Source: Actinospica durhamensis (lineage in GTDB: Bacteria > Actinomycetota > Actinomycetes > Streptomycetales > Catenulisporaceae). From it: a stretch of DNA of 64,000 nt. Numbering within the stretch: position 1 is the stretch's first letter; the number at the start of each line of letters is the position of its first letter. The stretch spans positions 46,941 through 110,940 of the forward strand of contig NZ_JAGSOG010000002.1 in assembly GCF_018139695.1 (NCBI RefSeq). The letters run 5' to 3'. The notes below the pieces were generated by a model. That model was given only the letters and a program-made list of their open reading frames with translations, was not told the DNA's origin and did no database searches. The translations under genes and the position numbers were made by a program. This document shows, piece after piece, positions 8,712-17,714 of the stretch.

Positions 8712-9749
8712 TCAGGAAGCGGGCGCCGCGGTGCTGCGGCGCACGACGAGGCTCGGCGTCATCGTCGTCTGCATCGCCCGGGTGCGCCGGCCCTCCACGC
8801 GCTCGATCAGCATGCGCGCCGCCGTGGAGCCCATCGTCCGGCCGGCTTGATCCACGCTGGTGAGCTGAACGGACGTCAGTGCGGCGAGGGCGGTGTTGTT
8901 GTAGCCGACCAGGGACAGATCCGCGGGAACCCGCAGCCCGAGTTCGTCGGCCGCGCGGAAGACGCCCATCGCGGCCACGTCCGCGCCCGTCATGATCGCG
9001 GTCGGCCGGTGCGTCGCGGAGAGCAGGTCAAGGCCCGCCTTGTAGCCGCCCTCGTCCGAGTAGGGCGCGCGCACCACGGTGGCCGCGTCCTCGAGGCCGT
9101 GCCGCTGCATCGCCTCGAGATAGCCGTTGGTCAGCACGATTTCGGGCGTCTTGCGCCACTGGCTGGACTTGGTGCCGGGTGAGGAGAGCAGCGCGATACG
9201 CCGGTGGCCGAGCGAGACCAGGTAGTCGACGACCATGGCGGCACCCATGTCGTCCGCGTCGAGGACGGAGTCGTGGACCTCCGCCGCGTCGTGGTGTCCG
9301 ATGACGACGGTCGGGGTGTCGGCGGCGGTGGCGAGAACCTCGCCGCGGCTCGTACCCGGCGCGATGAGGATGAGCCCGTCCATCCGCCGGTCGACCATCG
9401 CGTCGATCGTGTGCGCCTGCCCGGTCGGATCGAAGCCGGCCGCGCCGATCAGCACGGTGTAGTCGGTGTCGAGCAGTTCCTCGTGGACCCCTTCGAGGAT
9501 GTCGGCGAAGAAGCTGTTGCGGAGGTTGTCGAGCAGGACGCCGATCGTGTAGGTCCGCCCGCGCATCCCGCGCGCCGCCGAACTCGGCCGATAGCCCAGC
9601 TCGGCCATCGAGGCGCGCACCTTCTCGGTCATCGCCGGGCTCGTGCCGTAGGCGTTGCGCAGCACCTTGGAGACGGCGGCCATGGAAACCCCCGCGTGCA
9701 GCGCGACTTCCTTGATCGTCACACGCTTCGTTTGCTTCGCCGAATCCAT
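8712..9749 (-). CDS. LacI-family transcriptional repressor
   Basis: 345 residues from ATG 9749, chosen because the helix-turn-helix VTIKEVALHAGVSMAAVSKV then begins at residue 9, as in the family; an in-frame ATG 17 codons upstream would add an unneeded tail. The hinge helix (AARGM, about 57) and a periplasmic-binding-protein-like effector domain follow. It stands upstream of and in line with the rhamnoside importer operon, so it most likely represses it until a rhamnose-derived sugar binds. A TAACGTTA palindrome lies 80-87 bases upstream of its own start and recurs before the divergent aldo/keto reductase, suggesting self-control and control of that gene. Confidence 0.93.
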   Translation of the reverse strand: MDSAKQTKRVTIKEVALHAGVSMAAVSKVLRNAYGTSPAMTEKVRASMAELGYRPSSAARGMRGRTYTIGVLLDNLRNSFFADILEGVHEELLDTDYTVLIGAAGFDPTGQAHTIDAMVDRRMDGLILIAPGTSRGEVLATAADTPTVVIGHHDAAEVHDSVLDADDMGAAMVVDYLVSLGHRRIALLSSPGTKSSQWRKTPEIVLTNGYLEAMQRHGLEDAATVVRAPYSDEGGYKAGLDLLSATHRPTAIMTGADVAAMGVFRAADELGLRVPADLSLVGYNNTALAALTSVQLTSVDQAGRTMGSTAARMLIERVEGRRTRAMQTTMTPSLVVRRSTAAPAS

Positions 9750-9828
9750 GCCAGAGCACCCTGTCGTCACGAACGACGGCCGCCGCGGACCAGCCCGCAC
9801 GCGCCGTCGACCAAAGCAGCTGAATCGC

Positions 9829-9836
9829 TAACGTTA
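9829..9836. promoter_or_regulatory. TAACGTTA palindrome upstream of lacI-type gene
   Basis: Perfect 8-base palindrome with a central CG in the divergent lacI/aldo-keto reductase gap. The same core occurs at 9965-9972. This is a likely operator for the adjacent LacI protein, inferred from position and form. Confidence 0.45.
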
Positions 9837-9949
9837 CACGCTACCGGCGCCGTGGGACGAACCACAATCCCGAGGTGGGGCGGGCTGTCGGACCCGGTGG
9901 CCCGGGGTCCGCGCCGCGTGCCCGGAGCAGGCCGGAGCGGGGGTGGGTC

Positions 9950-9985
9950 GACCCGAAGTTCGTATAACGTTATATACTTTCCTCA
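9950..9985 (+). promoter_or_regulatory. Leaderless promoter with overlapping TATAACGTTATA operator
   Basis: A 12-base perfect palindrome, TATAACGTTATA (9963-9974), runs into a good -10 box TATACT (9973-9978). The start codon of the aldo/keto reductase is at 9985, only 7 bases downstream, with no Shine-Dalgarno sequence, so transcription should begin at or next to the A of ATG. The -35 element around 9949-9955 (GTCGACC) is weak. A repressor on the palindrome would block the promoter. Confidence 0.55.
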
Positions 9986-10878
9986 TGGCACCTCAGGTCT
10001 CGGAAGGCGGCACCCGTGCCCGCCACCGCCTCGGCTCGACCGAGGTCGGCGGCATCGCCCTGGGCTGCGCCGCGCTCTCACTCGAGCATCACGCCGAGCC
10101 GGCCCGGGGCAGGGCGGTGATCGGCGCTGCGCTCGATGCCGGGATCACGTTGCTGGACACGGCCGCCGCCTACACCTCCGCGGCCGGCGCGAACGAGAAC
10201 GAGCGCCTGATCGCGGAGGTGCTCTCGGCCCGACAATCCGCCGCGGCGCGGCCCTTCGTGGCCACCAAGGGCGGGCACTTCCGCGAAGGCGACGCGTTTC
10301 CGGTCGACGCCCGGCCCGAGACGCTGCGCCGGCACTGCGCTCAAAGCCTGTCCGCGCTCGGCGTGGAGAGGATCGATCTGTACTTCCTGCACTGGCCAGA
10401 CCCCGAAGTGCCGATCGAGGAGAGCGTCGGCGCGCTCGACGACCTGCGCCGCGAGGGCAAGATCGCCCACATCGGCGTTTCCAACGTCGGGCCGGGCGCC
10501 CTCGCCGCGGCGCGGCGTACCGCCCCGATCGACGCGGTCCAGAACCGCTTCTCCCTTTTCGACCAGTCCGAGCAGCCCGTACTGGACCTCTGCGCGGCAG
10601 ACGGTATAGCGTTTCTCGCCTACTCGCCCCTCCGCGGGCTTACGCAGTCCCGGCCCGAGCTCGCGGCGTGCCTGGCGCGCATCGCCCGAAGCCACGGCGT
10701 GCATCCGGCACTCATCGCCCTCGCTTGGCTCCGGGCGCGATCGCCCGTCATCATCCCCGTCGTCGGAGCGACCCGGCCGGAAACAGCACGCGAAGCAGCC
10801 GCGGCAGACGGCGTGCACATCGACGCTTCGCAGCTTGCCGAACTGGACGGCTTCACGCGCCCGAGATCAGGACACTGA
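9985..10878 (+). CDS. Aldo/keto reductase
   Basis: 297 residues. The AKR tetrad is visible: Asp and Tyr in LLDTAAAY (about 51-57), Lys in TKGG (about 89) and His in YFLHWPDP (about 137). A cofactor-binding NAD(P)H region follows near the C-terminus (ARSPVIIPVVGATRPE). It should reduce a sugar- or aldehyde-type carbonyl in the cytoplasm. ATG 9985 is preferred to the in-frame GTG at 9943, because the promoter -10 box sits directly before it. It is divergent from the lacI gene and shares its palindrome, so it probably belongs to the sugar regulon rather than the downstream cluster. Its last 12 bases overlap the convergent split-barrel gene. Confidence 0.9.
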   Translation: MAPQVSEGGTRARHRLGSTEVGGIALGCAALSLEHHAEPARGRAVIGAALDAGITLLDTAAAYTSAAGANENERLIAEVLSARQSAAARPFVATKGGHFREGDAFPVDARPETLRRHCAQSLSALGVERIDLYFLHWPDPEVPIEESVGALDDLRREGKIAHIGVSNVGPGALAAARRTAPIDAVQNRFSLFDQSEQPVLDLCAADGIAFLAYSPLRGLTQSRPELAACLARIARSHGVHPALIALAWLRARSPVIIPVVGATRPETAREAAAADGVHIDASQLAELDGFTRPRSGH

Positions 10879-12228
10879 CGACGCGAGCGAGTGCTGCGAG
10901 CGCTGGGAACGTTCGGCCTCGCGGTACCGGCTGCTCAGCCGTTGGTGAGAGATCGAGGCCAGGACGTACTCGCCTCCCGCGGGCCGTTCGGACAGATCGA
11001 GTCCCAGCGCGAGGCCGTGGTGGACCTCGGCGTATCTGCTCTCCAGGCGCTTGATCACGCTCGTGGTCTGCTGCGGGTCGTCGTGTATTTCGATCAGTCC
11101 TTGGCTTTGCAGCCAGGCACCGCCGATCCGGTACTTGGCCACGGATATGGCGACGGCCGGGTTCTCGAGCAGTGTGTCGAGGTCTGCGCCGCGCCGGACG
11201 AGGAATGCGATGCGTGATTCGGCGCCTACGTGGATGACGTCGAAGCCGACGCGGATGCAGCGGACCAGGCCTCTGGCGTCGTAGCAGGCCACGTGCCCGT
11301 AGGTGGAGTTCAGGGAGCGGTAGCGGCCTGATCTGGGTTCCATGCCGAGGATCGCCAGTTCGTCGCGGGACCCGTGGAGGAACAGCTCGTCGTCTGAATC
11401 CTGGTCCGTGGGGCCCCAGAAGTTCTGGTGGGCATGCCGCGACCACAGCGCGCCCAGGCGGGGATCGGCTCGTCTGGGCGCTATGCGTGCGCTCCACGGC
11501 GCGGTGCGGGTGGACGGGGCGTCGCCGATCTCGTCGCGAACGAGCGCGGCTTTGATCTCCATCCTGATCCGACGGCCGCCCTCGCGCTGCTCCCAGCTGG
11601 TGTAGTTGCCGTCCTTGTGCAGCCGCAGCTCGGGAGTGCCGTAGATCTCGGCGATCTCGCGGATCAGGTGGCGGCCCGGATCCGGGTACTGCACGGCGAG
11701 CCCGCAGACCTCGAATCCGACCTGGCTCCCGATGCCCGCGGGAACGGACATGGCGACCAGCGGATCCAGTGCGCTCGCCCTCGTCTTGATCCGGTTCTCC
11801 ACCGTGCTCAGCACGACGCAGCGGTCGTCCTGCGCGACCCACAGCGGCGTCACGCTCAGCCCGCCCAGTCGGGTGCGGACGGCGAGGTGTCCGTAGGGCC
11901 GCTGCGGACTGGGCAGGTGGGTCTTGCGCTGGTGCGCGGGACGCAGGATCGCGCACTCCTCGTCCGTGAGCGCGACTCCCTCGAGCGACTGGAGCTCTTT
12001 GGCCGTGCGCTCGGCGCATTCGGTGATCTCCGCCCGCGCCCGATTCACGGCCGCGGTCTGCTCGGAGGAGAGGTTCGGCCGCTGCGCCGCGGCGTCGAAC
12101 AGGCGCAAGTGCTCGCGCGGATCCGGAGCGGCGAGACTCGACGGGTCGCCGGCGCGCCGCGCCCAGCCGTCCCGGACCTCGGTCGCGTCCTGGTTCGCGT
12201 CTTCGGCGTCTTTCCCATGGGCACGCAT
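10867..12228 (-). CDS. Protein with two flavin split-barrel (PNPOx-like) domains
   Basis: 453 residues from ATG 12228, with AAGG at a good distance. After a polar N-terminal helical part (1-125), two similar beta-rich units appear. The first is around 130-200 (HLAVRTRLGGLSVTPLWVAQ, later VVLSTVENRIKT). The second is around 305-385 (YGHVACYDARGLVRCIRVGF, later ISVAKYRIGGAW). Both resemble the pyridoxamine-phosphate-oxidase-like split barrel that binds FMN, F420 or haem. It follows the carbamoyltransferase gene by 42 bases and is likely in the same operon. Cofactor and reaction are unknown; it may be an F420- or FMN-dependent reductase, or a non-catalytic partner. Family call moderate. Confidence 0.6.
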   Translation of the reverse strand: MRAHGKDAEDANQDATEVRDGWARRAGDPSSLAAPDPREHLRLFDAAAQRPNLSSEQTAAVNRARAEITECAERTAKELQSLEGVALTDEECAILRPAHQRKTHLPSPQRPYGHLAVRTRLGGLSVTPLWVAQDDRCVVLSTVENRIKTRASALDPLVAMSVPAGIGSQVGFEVCGLAVQYPDPGRHLIREIAEIYGTPELRLHKDGNYTSWEQREGGRRIRMEIKAALVRDEIGDAPSTRTAPWSARIAPRRADPRLGALWSRHAHQNFWGPTDQDSDDELFLHGSRDELAILGMEPRSGRYRSLNSTYGHVACYDARGLVRCIRVGFDVIHVGAESRIAFLVRRGADLDTLLENPAVAISVAKYRIGGAWLQSQGLIEIHDDPQQTTSVIKRLESRYAEVHHGLALGLDLSERPAGGEYVLASISHQRLSSRYREAERSQRSQHSLASSVS

Positions 12229-12270
12229 GTACGTCGCCTTTCCAGCCTTTTCCGTTGGCTACGGGCCCGG

Positions 12271-13929
12271 TCAGTGCTTGAGCACGACCCAGTCGCCCAT
12301 GACGAGAGCGTCCAGACCTGTGGAGTGGAAGGTGCGCAGGGCGTCGCGCGGGGTCTGGACGATCGGCTCCGACTCGTCGTTGAAACTCGTGTTCAGCACG
12401 ACCGCGTCTCCGGTCGCCTCGCCCACGTGCGCGAGCAGCGCCGCGTACTCGGGATTGGTCGCGGCGTCCACGACCTGGGCGCGCGTGGTCGCGTCCACGT
12501 GCACCACCGCCGGCACGACGTCGCGCATCTGTTCGCGGACCTCGAAGGCGCGGAGCATGAAGCGGGAGCCCTTGTCGGTGCCCAGCATGCGCGCCGCGGT
12601 CTCCGGAAGCGCGCTGGGCGCCAGCGGCCGCCACAGTTCCCGGCCCTTGATGCGGTTGACCCGCTCGAGCGCCGCGGCGTCGTGCGGGTCGGCGATGATG
12701 GAGCGGTGGCCCAGGGCTCGCGGGCCGAACTCGGCCGCGCCCTGGAACCAGCCCAGGGTCTTGCCGGCCAGGACGAGTTCGGCCGCGGTCTCGGCCGGGT
12801 CGGCCAGGCGCCGCGCCGTGACGCCGGTCGCGGACAGGGCCTGCCCGATCTGCTCCGAGCTGAACGAGGGGCCGAAATACGCGTGGGTGACGGGCCCGGG
12901 GCGGGGGCTGCCGGCGTCCATCGAGACCTTGAACGCCGCACCGACCGCGCTGCCGCTGTCCCCGGCGCCGGGGAAGACGTACATCTGGTCCACTTCCGGC
13001 AGCGCGGCCAGCTTTCCGTTGCAGGAGCAGTTGAGGGCGACACCGCCGCCCAGGACCAGATTGCGCGAGCCCGCCCTCGACAACGCCAGACGGCTGAGAT
13101 GCGCCATGGTGCGCTCGAGCGCGGCCTGCGCGCTCGCGGCCACGTCGGCGTACTTGAGGACTTCGTCGCCGAGAGAGGAGCCGGCCCGTCCGCGCAGTGC
13201 GCTGTAGCCCATCCGCACACCGGGCCCCGAGCCGATCTCCCGGCCCAGCCAGTCGGCCCAGGCCCGGGTCAGCTCCTTGCCGTACTGGTCCCAGGGCACC
13301 TCGGGGACCTCGAGGTCGATGCGGTAGCCGTCCTGGTCCAGGCGGATCGGGAAATCGAACAGGGGCCTGCCATAGGCGGCCAGGCCCATGGCCTTGCCCT
13401 CGGATCCGCGGCCGAAGCCCAGGTGCCGGGTGACCGAACCGTAGAAGTAGCCCAGCGAGTCCCGGACGCCGAAGGACCCGGTCAGCTCGAGAGAGTCGCC
13501 TCGGGCCCGGTAGATCGAGGTGGACTTCGTCTCCCCGCGTCCGTCGGCCACGAGGACCGCCGCGTCGGCGAAGCCCGAACCGATCCAGGACGCGTACGCG
13601 TGGGCGACGTGGTGGTCGACCGGCACGACCTCGGGCAGCCGGCAGTCGCGGAAGTACTCGTGATGCACGATCGAGTTCAGGAACTCGCGCATGTGGATGG
13701 AGTCCGGCGCAAGTCCCGGGTCCCAGCCGGCCGCGATGTAGTCGACGTCTTCGATGCGCACGCCCGCTTCGGCGAGGCAGTAGAGCATGGCGTTGACTGG
13801 AGGGGCGAAGCGCGCGTGCTTCTGCCGGATGAAGCGCTCCTCCTCCGCGGCCGCGACCAGCACGCCGTCGAGGACCAGAGCGGCTGCGGGATCGTGGGAG
13901 AGACCGCCGCTGACACCGAGTACGAGCAT
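12271..13929 (-). CDS. Carbamoyltransferase (NodU/CmcH/TobZ family)
   Basis: 552 residues, the usual length. The N-terminal Kae1-like ATPase domain begins MLVLGVSGGLSHDPAAALV, has the metal-binding DHHVAHA motif near residue 105 and the DGRGE motif near 130. The C-terminal YrdC-like part contains FGPRALGHRSI (about 400) and VLNTSFNDESEPIV near the end. These enzymes convert carbamoyl phosphate and ATP to carbamoyl adenylate and transfer the carbamoyl group to a hydroxyl of a natural product, often a sugar. Its ATG follows immediately on the TGA of the asparagine-synthetase-like gene (TGAATG), so the two are translationally coupled. Confidence 0.94.
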   Translation of the reverse strand: MLVLGVSGGLSHDPAAALVLDGVLVAAAEEERFIRQKHARFAPPVNAMLYCLAEAGVRIEDVDYIAAGWDPGLAPDSIHMREFLNSIVHHEYFRDCRLPEVVPVDHHVAHAYASWIGSGFADAAVLVADGRGETKSTSIYRARGDSLELTGSFGVRDSLGYFYGSVTRHLGFGRGSEGKAMGLAAYGRPLFDFPIRLDQDGYRIDLEVPEVPWDQYGKELTRAWADWLGREIGSGPGVRMGYSALRGRAGSSLGDEVLKYADVAASAQAALERTMAHLSRLALSRAGSRNLVLGGGVALNCSCNGKLAALPEVDQMYVFPGAGDSGSAVGAAFKVSMDAGSPRPGPVTHAYFGPSFSSEQIGQALSATGVTARRLADPAETAAELVLAGKTLGWFQGAAEFGPRALGHRSIIADPHDAAALERVNRIKGRELWRPLAPSALPETAARMLGTDKGSRFMLRAFEVREQMRDVVPAVVHVDATTRAQVVDAATNPEYAALLAHVGEATGDAVVLNTSFNDESEPIVQTPRDALRTFHSTGLDALVMGDWVVLKH

Positions 13930-15762
13930 TCAACACTCCCGTGGGATGAGGGGTTGCGGGTTTTCCTGCCGCGACGCCCGCCCGCCGTCCTCATGCGAGC
14001 GCCGCACCAGCTCCTCGCTGGCGGCCATCAGCACGGCCCGGTCGTAGCGGCCGCGGCCGGCGTCGGGGCGCACTTCGCGCCCGGTGCGCCGGGCGAGGGC
14101 GTCGGCCCAGTGCCGGATGCGGTCGGCGTAGCCTGCTTCGTTGTGGGGGAAGGCGAATCCCACCTTGTCGGTGCGGTCCGTGATCTCGTCCGGGACCAGG
14201 CCGCGGGAGATGCCGCGCAGGATCGACTTCGTGCTCAGGCCGCGGATCTTGCTGCGCTCGTTCAACGAGAACGCGAGGTCGACGACGCGCGGATCGAGGA
14301 AGGGGCAGACCTTGTCGATCCCCCAGTACTTGTTCACCTTGGCGGTGTCGAGGAGCGGTTGGCCGGAGATGACGATGTCGGTCAGGCCCATCTGATCGAT
14401 CAGCCGGTCGGCTCGACGGAACGTCGAGTACACCGACTCGCGGAAGGGCTCCTCGTCGCCGTCCGTGGGCGCGCCGCGGCGCATCAGCGCGTAGTACTTC
14501 TCCCATTCGGGCGCGTCCTGGGCGTGTGCCGAGAGCAGGCGGGACAGGGGCGCGTAGTTCGCGACCATGGGGTTCGACTCGAACAGGCCCCGGTTCCGGG
14601 TTCTGTCGCGGTCGAGGTACATCACCAGGTAGCGGACCTCCCCGCCGAGAGCCTCGTCGGCGCCGTAGCCGCTCAACAGGGTTCGATCACCGCGGGCGGC
14701 GGCCGCCCGGGCGATCCAGTACTCGGTGAAGTGCGCGGCGTTGGCCTTCACCTCGTCGAAGATCGCCATAGTGGTGGGGAAGTGTTCGGCGAAGTCCTCG
14801 GCGTCCGGCTCCAGGACCAGGTGCTCGATACCCAGGTGCGCGGCGACTTTCGCGGCGTGCGGAACCTCGTTGTAGACCGAGTCCAGCTCGCGGAACGCGG
14901 TCGTGTACGCGGTCCGCGCCGGCGTGCCGAGCGCGGCCAGTGCGCAGTTGACCCAGCTGCTGTCCTGGCCGCCGCTGAGATAGGCCGAAACCTCTCCGGT
15001 CGGCGGCATGCGGGAACGGAGGCTGTCGGTGAGCACGCCGCGCAGGGCTTCGGCCGCCTCCGCTTCATCGGTGATCGTCTCGGCGGACGGCCGGATCTCC
15101 CAGTACCTGCTCGCGGCGGCCTGGCGCGCGGCGGCGACCCGGACGAGCGAGCCCGGCTCCACCTTGGCGATGTCGCGGAACATGGTCTCGGCGCCGACGG
15201 GCGTCTCGAAGACGCGCACGCTGTCCGGGACGTAGAACTCGGCGCCCTCGACGTGCGCGACCAGCGGTCGGATGGTGGAGGAGAAGACGAGTCCGCGGTC
15301 CGCGCAGCGCCCGAAGTAGAGCTGTTCCTCGCCCATCTTGTCGCGGATCAGCTCGGCGCCCCACGGGCCGGTGCGCACGATCGCGAACTTGCCGTCGACC
15401 TCGGCGAAGAACTGGTCCCTGCGGTGGCGCAGCAGGATCTCGAGAACCTGGGCCGCGGACGCGATCTCCACCCGCGATCCCACCGCGGCGCGGGCCATGG
15501 CCGTCAGGGAACGAAGATTGTAGAGATCGCCGCTGAAGACCAGCGAGTCCACGCCGTCGCTCCACTGATGGGAGGCGAGGGACTGAGCCTGTCGCACCAC
15601 GCCGTGGACCTGCAGGCGCGAGCTCGGCGTCTGCAGCGAGCACGAGGTGAGCGCCGCGGCCGACAGCGGAGGCCGCAGGTCCGCTCCCGACTCTCTCGGT
15701 CCTCGCCCGATCGATCCGCTGATGTAGGAGACCGGGACGATCGAGGATCTGTCTACGGGCAC
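13930..15762 (-). CDS. Asparagine-synthetase-like amide ligase lacking the N-terminal cysteine
   Basis: 610 residues from GTG 15762, chosen because GGAAAGGG lies about 10 bases upstream. A class II amidotransferase-like domain (about 60-235) is recognisable, but the Met-Cys-Gly-Ile start is absent: the aligned N-terminal strand reads VSYISGSIGRG, with no nucleophilic Cys. It therefore should not hydrolyse glutamine. The C-terminal synthetase domain keeps the ATP-binding PP-loop LSGGQDSS (about 262) and GYGADEALGG (about 380). This is the pattern of beta-lactam synthetases and lasso-peptide cyclases, which adenylate a carboxylate and use an amine other than ammonia. It lies between an intact AsnB-type gene and a carbamoyltransferase. 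The substrate is unknown. Confidence 0.85.
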   Translation of the reverse strand: MPVDRSSIVPVSYISGSIGRGPRESGADLRPPLSAAALTSCSLQTPSSRLQVHGVVRQAQSLASHQWSDGVDSLVFSGDLYNLRSLTAMARAAVGSRVEIASAAQVLEILLRHRRDQFFAEVDGKFAIVRTGPWGAELIRDKMGEEQLYFGRCADRGLVFSSTIRPLVAHVEGAEFYVPDSVRVFETPVGAETMFRDIAKVEPGSLVRVAAARQAAASRYWEIRPSAETITDEAEAAEALRGVLTDSLRSRMPPTGEVSAYLSGGQDSSWVNCALAALGTPARTAYTTAFRELDSVYNEVPHAAKVAAHLGIEHLVLEPDAEDFAEHFPTTMAIFDEVKANAAHFTEYWIARAAAARGDRTLLSGYGADEALGGEVRYLVMYLDRDRTRNRGLFESNPMVANYAPLSRLLSAHAQDAPEWEKYYALMRRGAPTDGDEEPFRESVYSTFRRADRLIDQMGLTDIVISGQPLLDTAKVNKYWGIDKVCPFLDPRVVDLAFSLNERSKIRGLSTKSILRGISRGLVPDEITDRTDKVGFAFPHNEAGYADRIRHWADALARRTGREVRPDAGRGRYDRAVLMAASEELVRRSHEDGGRASRQENPQPLIPREC

Positions 15763-15769
15763 GTGGATG

Positions 15770-17530
15770 TCATCCCTTTCCGGTTTCCCTGGACCACCAC
15801 AGGGCCACCTGCAGCGCGTGCAGGCGCGACCTGTCGTACTGTCCGGCACGCCTGGCCCCGAGGTCCGCGATCATCGAGGCGGTCCTGGGGGCGTCGGGTC
15901 GCCGCAGCACTCTGAGCTGCTCCTCGTACCAGGGGGCGAGGGAGCCGGAGAGCCAGGACGGCACGGGCGAGGCGAATCCGCGTTTGTCCACGCGGGACCA
16001 GATGGCCGCCGGCACACCCAGTTCCCGTGCGAAGTCGCGCAGCGGGCGCTTGCTCTGCAGGCCGGCCCGTTTGTGGGCGAGAGGCAGCGCGTAGCACAGC
16101 TGGGCCCATTCGTGAGCCAGATAGGGCGAGCGCCGTTCGAGTCCGTATGCGCTCGCCAGCTTGTCGGAGGCGAGCAGCATCGACGGAAGCGCCACCCCGA
16201 TCTCCACCAGCGAGATGGCTTGGCCGAGGTCGGGGGTGCGATCGAAGCAGCCGTGGACGTACTGTCTGGTCCGCCCGGTGGTGTCGGGCCCGCGCAGGAT
16301 CAGCCGGTAGTAGCGGTCTGCGGCGCTGGAGCTCGGACCGACCGAGCCGAGGAACTTCTCTTTCAGCGGTCCGTAGGTGTCGAGGTTCGGATCGTCGACC
16401 GCCCGGCCGCCGTCGAGCGCGAGCAGATTGCGTACGTAGCCGAGCAGGAGTTCGTCGGGGCCGGTGCCGCCGTAGACGACCTTGACCCCGCGCTCGGCCG
16501 CCGCCGCGCACAGCATCCGCTCCGAGAGCAGGCTCGCGTTGCCCAGGGGGTAGTCGAGCGTCTCCACGATGTCCGCGGCGTGCCGGCGGAAGTCCTCGGG
16601 CGTCGGCTCGACGGCGATCAGTTCGGCACCGATCTCGTCGGCGACCTGCTTGGCGAGGTCGAATTCGTCATAGCGTTGGTAGCCCGGATAGCGCGCGGTC
16701 AGCATCACCGAGGGACGCAGCAGATAGGCGAGGACCGCGGAGTCGAGGCCGCCGCTGGCCATCAGGGCCGAGGGGGCGTCGGTTCTCCTGAGCTCCACCG
16801 CGGCGGTCAGCTGATGCGCGAAGGCCTTGTACGACTGCGCGTAGTCGTCGGCCTCGTCGAACTCGGAGCGGGGTTCGAGCGTCCACCAGGCCTGCTTCGT
16901 CACGCTCAACGAGTCCAGATCGACGGTGACGTGGTGACCGGGCTCGAGGAGTTCGACGTCTTCGTAGGGCGTCATGGAGCCGAGCGGGTTCTCCACGGCC
17001 AGCCATTCGGCGACGAAGCGGGGGCGCAGTGGCACGGCCGCTCGCAGAGCCTTGACCTCCGAGGCGAACGCGAAGGTGTCGCGGGTCGCGGTGTAGTAGA
17101 GCGGCTTCTCGCCGAACCTGTCTCGGGCCAGGAACAGGCGCCGGTTGCGCGGGTCGAGCAGTGCGAGGGCGAACATGCCGTCGAAGTGTGCGAGACAGTC
17201 CGAGCCGAATCTCGCATAGGCGCGCAGCATCAGATGGGCGTCGGTCTCGCCGGCCCGCAGCGCGATGCCCCACCGGTCGGCCAGCTCCCGGTAGTTGTAG
17301 ATCTCGCCGTTGAACGTCAGCACCATGCCCGTCGACGGGTCCTCATACGGCCCGGGCCGCGCGGTCGGGTCCAGGACGGCCAGCAGGTTCATGGCCAGCC
17401 CGGCCCGGCCGTCGGCGGTCAGGCGCAGGTCGAAGCCGTCCGGTCCGCGGTGTGCCTGCCGCCGTGCCATGTCTGCGAGCCGGTCCGCCGCCACGGGCGA
17501 GCGTGCCGCGATTCCCGCGATGCCGCACAC
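15770..17530 (-). CDS. Asparagine synthetase (glutamine-hydrolysing), AsnB type
   Basis: 586 residues from GTG 17530 with GGAGG 7 bases upstream. This start places Cys2 directly after the initiator (V/M-CGIAGIAAR), the amidotransferase nucleophile. Glutaminase residues are in HRGPDG, FNGEIYN and RDRFGEKPLYY. The synthetase domain has ASGGLDSA (about 262) and GGTGPDELLLGY. It should transfer glutamine-derived ammonia to an adenylated carboxylate. A second asparagine-synthetase-like gene starts 7 bases after its stop, which argues for a role in the pathway rather than in asparagine supply, for instance carboxamide formation on a uronic acid made by the linked UDP-glucose dehydrogenase. That substrate is inference. 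Confidence 0.93.
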   Translation of the reverse strand: MCGIAGIAARSPVAADRLADMARRQAHRGPDGFDLRLTADGRAGLAMNLLAVLDPTARPGPYEDPSTGMVLTFNGEIYNYRELADRWGIALRAGETDAHLMLRAYARFGSDCLAHFDGMFALALLDPRNRRLFLARDRFGEKPLYYTATRDTFAFASEVKALRAAVPLRPRFVAEWLAVENPLGSMTPYEDVELLEPGHHVTVDLDSLSVTKQAWWTLEPRSEFDEADDYAQSYKAFAHQLTAAVELRRTDAPSALMASGGLDSAVLAYLLRPSVMLTARYPGYQRYDEFDLAKQVADEIGAELIAVEPTPEDFRRHAADIVETLDYPLGNASLLSERMLCAAAAERGVKVVYGGTGPDELLLGYVRNLLALDGGRAVDDPNLDTYGPLKEKFLGSVGPSSSAADRYYRLILRGPDTTGRTRQYVHGCFDRTPDLGQAISLVEIGVALPSMLLASDKLASAYGLERRSPYLAHEWAQLCYALPLAHKRAGLQSKRPLRDFARELGVPAAIWSRVDKRGFASPVPSWLSGSLAPWYEEQLRVLRRPDAPRTASMIADLGARRAGQYDRSRLHALQVALWWSRETGKG

Positions 17531-17714
17531 GTCATTGCCTCCACGGCCGTAGGGAGTGACTTCAAAGGGGCGTCGGATCAGGCCGCGGTGTCTGACGCGT
17601 GCGCTCGCAAGGCGCCGGGTCGGCCTCATGCTCGGTCGTCTGTGGGCGATCCGGCAACGCAGCGAGCGTGCGTGGCAGGCGCCGCGGACCCGGCGGACCT
17701 TTGAAGACACGAAC

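Noticed and set aside
11428..15915. A 1495-codon open frame on the plus strand
   Set aside because: It lies antisense to the split-barrel, carbamoyltransferase and asparagine-synthetase-like genes, whose protein motifs are unmistakable. Its own translation is low-complexity Arg/Gly/Ala typical of GC-rich shadow frames.
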